Positions 61,386-64,000 of a stretch of DNA of 64,000 nucleotides are shown piece by piece. The notes under the pieces were generated by a model, which saw only the letters and a list, made by a program, of their open reading frames with translations, made no database searches and was not told the DNA's origin. How positions within the stretch are numbered: position 1 is the first letter of the stretch; the number at the start of each line of letters is the position of its first letter. This stretch comes from Candidatus Gastranaerophilales bacterium (GTDB taxonomy: Bacteria; Cyanobacteriota; Vampirovibrionia; Gastranaerophilales; Gastranaerophilaceae): contig CALUYY010000005.1 in NCBI GenBank assembly GCA_944325155.1, forward strand, positions 1 to 64,000, in the 5' to 3' direction. The position numbers were made by a program, and so were the translations under genes.

Positions 61386-61540
61386 CCACCTTAATCATAA
61401 TTATATCAAAATATTTTTTCTTATTTCAATTTTTGTAAAAATAAAATTACAAATAAGGCTTTTTTAAAAAATTTAATCTATAATGATATCAACAAATTAA
61501 TTTGATTAATGTTTTTATTAGATTTAAGAGGAAGTTTCAA

Positions 61541-62206
61541 GTGGAAACAACAACAAAAACAAATTACCCCGATGAAATTATCAGCGCAGGACAGCTTTTA
61601 AGAATACTGGATTCCGATGCAAGAGAAATTTCCGCTCTTTGTCAAAGAGCCTGCTTAAGACCTAAAAAAGACGGCTTTGGAAACATATATTTTTCAAAAA
61701 GCGACGTTGATGTTTTAAGAAAAGTTAAAGAACTTTACGAGCATACAAAAAGACTTCAGGAAGAAAAAAGAAACTCTTCTTCCAATTTGGGTCAAATGAG
61801 AGAAAATAAACTCAAAAAAATTAAAGATGAATTAAAACCGAAGTTTGAAAAGATGGAAGAAAAAGAACAAAATGTTATATCTGAAGCAGGCTACTTAAAA
61901 AGTCTGCCCGCTAAATCCGAAACAATGAAAGTTGACCAATTATCCACGGGTTCTTTTTTAAGAAAACTGGATTCCATGGAAACAAACGTTATATCAAGAA
62001 TTACGGATGTATTATCGGAAAAACTCGACGGACTTGATGAAGTTATCGTTGAACTTATAAAAGCAAAAACGGAAAATGAAACCCTGAGACAAAAAGTTAA
62101 CGAACTTAACAAGGAAAACTTCACGTTAAAAAGTGAAAATGCAAGCTATAAGCCCGTTGGTTTAGGTTTTTACGTTAAAAAATCAACGGATGATTTCACG
62201 TTTTAG
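61541..62206 (+). CDS. HTH and coiled-coil protein coupled to the histidine kinase
   Basis: A 221-residue protein from the GTG at 61541, which has AGAGGAAG upstream; the longer frame from 61502 has none. Residues 10-60 resemble a MerR/AlpA-like helix-turn-helix (AGQLLRILDSDAREISALC, KKDGFGNIYFSKSDVDVLRK). The rest is charged coiled coil, especially 70-110 and 165-200, so it is likely an oligomeric DNA-binding or adaptor protein. Its TAG runs straight into the ATG of the histidine kinase, so the two are coupled. Confidence 0.75.
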   Translation: METTTKTNYPDEIISAGQLLRILDSDAREISALCQRACLRPKKDGFGNIYFSKSDVDVLRKVKELYEHTKRLQEEKRNSSSNLGQMRENKLKKIKDELKPKFEKMEEKEQNVISEAGYLKSLPAKSETMKVDQLSTGSFLRKLDSMETNVISRITDVLSEKLDGLDEVIVELIKAKTENETLRQKVNELNKENFTLKSENASYKPVGLGFYVKKSTDDFTF

Positions 62207-63919
62207 ATGAGCAGTCTTTTAAGAAGTTTTTATCACAATCTTAAAGAACCGATTATAATATGCGACCTTATTGAAGGTACGTTTTATCAAAATAAGGCGT
62301 GCAAGGATGTTTTCGGGGTTTTGCCTCAGGAAAAAGGGCTTCACGCCTTAAAAAAAATCGGGTATAAGTTTTATTTTGATTTTTGTAATTTAGACAGCGA
62401 TAATCTTGTCAATTCGCCTTTTGAAGAGGCGATAAATTCAAAGTGGGTTTATACTTCATACGGAATTTATCAAAAAAACGAGAGGGAATTTTTATATTTT
62501 ACGATTAAAGCTTTTTCACTAAAAAAATACCGCATAATTTATTTTTATGATTATACAAAAGAATTGGAGTGCGAAAAGATTTTTGAAGAAAACGAAAAGT
62601 TAAAGCTTCAAAATCAGGAATTTGCAAATACAAATTCAAAGGCGCAAAATCAGGCGGTTAAGATGGCTCTTTTAAACAGAATTTCAACAAGTTTATCAAA
62701 AACGCTTGATTTAAATACTTTAATAAACGGCGCCCTTAAGGAATTGAGCATAATTTTCGGCGCAAACAGACTTTATTTTGCAAAAAGAAAAGATAAAAAC
62801 GATTTTATTGTTGAATATGTTTATCCGCAAAATATTAATTCCGAAGATAAAAATTTATTTTACGGAGATAAAACTTTAGATGTTTTATTTAAAAATGAGC
62901 CTTATATAGTAACAACAATAAAAGAGCATGATAAATCAAAAAAACCGTCTAAAATCCAGAATACAAGAATAATAATTCCCCTGTTCAGACAGGAAGAATT
63001 ATACGGAATTATTATAATTTTTACATCCAAAAAAAATGTTTCGGATTTGGAAAAAGAATTATTGGTAAGCATTTCAATGCAGATTTCAAATGCAATTATA
63101 AGCGCTTCATTGTTTAGAGAGGTAAACAGAAAAAAAGAAGAATTGCAAAAAGCGCTTGATGAATTAAAAGAAACGCAGTTGCAGTTGATTAATTCGGAAA
63201 AAATGGCGTCTTTGGGGCAATTGATTGCATCGGTGGCACATGAGATAAATACGCCTTTAGCTTCAATCAGTGCGAATAATGAAATTTTAAAGAAATTATT
63301 TTTAAATATTCAAAAAGAAATTGATTCCGAAATTTTTGATATGTTTAAAGACATTAACGAAATTGATTTTGAAGCGATAAAAAGAATAAATAATCTTGTT
63401 CAATCGCTAAAAAGGTTTGTAAGACTGGATGAGACAATACAACAAAAAGCAAACATTAATAAAGAGCTTGATTTAACGCTTGAAATTTTAAGACACAAAA
63501 CCAAAAAAGGAATTGAAATTATAAAAAATTATACGGACGATATTGAGATTGAATGTTATCCGAACATGTTAAATCAGGTATTTTTGAATATTTTAATGAA
63601 TGCAATTCAATCGATTGAAAAAGAAAAAGAGCAAAACGATAAAGATTATACGGGAAAAATTACGATTTCAACAAATGCGGATAAGAATAATTTTTATATA
63701 AAAATCGAAGATAACGGATTCGGGATAAACGAAAACAACAAGAAAAAAATCTTTCAGGCGGGCTTTACGACAAAAAAAGTCGGTGAAGGCACGGGGCTTG
63801 GGCTTGCGATTTGTAAAAAAATCATAGAAAAGCACAAGGGTAAAATAACTTTTGATTCAAAGGTTAATAAAACGGGCAAAAAAACTTATTTTGAAATTAT
63901 GATTCCGATTTTAACCTGA
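62207..63919 (+). CDS. PAS-GAF sensor histidine kinase
   Basis: A 570-residue soluble kinase: an N-terminal PAS-like region (1-115), a coiled coil (120-150), a GAF domain (about 155-305), a helix with the HisKA box SVAHEINTPLASI (His near 345) and an ATPase domain with NILMNAIQSI, DNGFGINENN and GEGTGLGLAICKKIIEKH. No membrane helix. The preceding HTH gene may be its output, as no receiver-domain gene lies beside it. Confidence 0.92.
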   Translation: MSSLLRSFYHNLKEPIIICDLIEGTFYQNKACKDVFGVLPQEKGLHALKKIGYKFYFDFCNLDSDNLVNSPFEEAINSKWVYTSYGIYQKNEREFLYFTIKAFSLKKYRIIYFYDYTKELECEKIFEENEKLKLQNQEFANTNSKAQNQAVKMALLNRISTSLSKTLDLNTLINGALKELSIIFGANRLYFAKRKDKNDFIVEYVYPQNINSEDKNLFYGDKTLDVLFKNEPYIVTTIKEHDKSKKPSKIQNTRIIIPLFRQEELYGIIIIFTSKKNVSDLEKELLVSISMQISNAIISASLFREVNRKKEELQKALDELKETQLQLINSEKMASLGQLIASVAHEINTPLASISANNEILKKLFLNIQKEIDSEIFDMFKDINEIDFEAIKRINNLVQSLKRFVRLDETIQQKANINKELDLTLEILRHKTKKGIEIIKNYTDDIEIECYPNMLNQVFLNILMNAIQSIEKEKEQNDKDYTGKITISTNADKNNFYIKIEDNGFGINENNKKKIFQAGFTTKKVGEGTGLGLAICKKIIEKHKGKITFDSKVNKTGKKTYFEIMIPILT

Positions 63920-63962
63920 ATTAAAATACTCTAAATAAGTGGTGGCACAAAAAATATTATTG

Positions 63963-63971
63963 TGGTAGAAT
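63963..63971 (+). promoter_or_regulatory. Extended -10 near the right edge
   Basis: TGGTAGAAT fits TGnTAnnAT. It probably starts a transcript that leaves the window to the right; the gene it serves is not visible. No other feature is seen between 63920 and 64000. Confidence 0.35.
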
Positions 63972-64000
63972 TAGTTTGGAATGTGGGTGTAGGTAGCAAA

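Noticed and set aside
63930-63975. Sigma-54 type promoter around GTGGCAC at the right edge
   Set aside because: The GC element resembles TGGCAC, but no TTGC follows at the required distance. An extended -10 explains the region better.

Overview
The window looks like a chromosomal segment of an uncultured, AT-rich, Gram-negative-type bacterium. The best guess is a gut member of the Vampirovibrionia/Melainabacteria (Gastranaerophilales). This rests on the very AT-rich genes, the outer-membrane functions (TolC-like channel, MsbA-like ABC exporter), a flagellar-type export gate, and several large proteins that lack signal peptides but carry a short N-terminal hydrophobic-x-F-x-[G/S/A] motif. That pattern is recalled from such genomes; no search was run. 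The lineage is an inference.

Layout. 1-2465: 5' part of a large secreted beta-helix surface protein that runs off the left edge. 2.7-12.9 kb: queD, uppP, a 5'-nucleotidase-type phosphoesterase, a DtxR/MntR-like repressor with a palindromic operator in its own promoter, a membrane protein, a ThiF/MoeB-like E1 enzyme with cysteine synthase, then an overlapping protein-kinase-like / HAD-phosphatase gene pair and a YjbQ protein. 13.4-20.7 kb: tRNA-Leu(CAG), small proteins, MsbA-like exporter, NUDIX hydrolase, nitroreductase, von Willebrand A protein, RarA and a YjbR protein. 20.8-29.4 kb: an accessory block with a type I restriction-modification system (hsdM-hsdS-X-fic-hsdR), where X is a HEPN-like protein and Fic is probably an AMP-transferase. 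It is followed by a small unknown gene with a strong promoter, a cluster of hairpins, and tRNA-Gly(TCC).

29.7-42.2 kb: TolC-like channel, a REC-STAS regulator, a phosphohexomutase, an operon tatD-(83 aa)-tlyA-(SEC-C protein)-thioredoxin, a newly noted 58-aa gene, tsaE-tsaB, a secreted protein of unknown role, and a two-component pair. 42.3-49.1 kb: an 879-aa protein with the N-terminal motif, then the flagellar/type III export-gate operon fliN/M-like, fliO, fliP, fliQ (extended), an unknown secreted protein, and fliR. 49.3-64 kb: an MFS sugar transporter, a 2008-aa coiled-coil protein with internal 29-32-aa repeats, UDG family 4, prs, glmU, tmk, a TPR protein, and a HTH protein translationally coupled to a PAS/GAF histidine kinase.

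Two themes cut across the window. First, a set of genes has a good -10 box only 6-9 nt before the start codon and no Shine-Dalgarno, which suggests leaderless transcripts. Second, the shared N-terminal motif on a kinase, a phosphatase and two membrane or helical proteins may be an export or localisation tag. No CRISPR array, insertion sequence, rRNA or integrase was seen.
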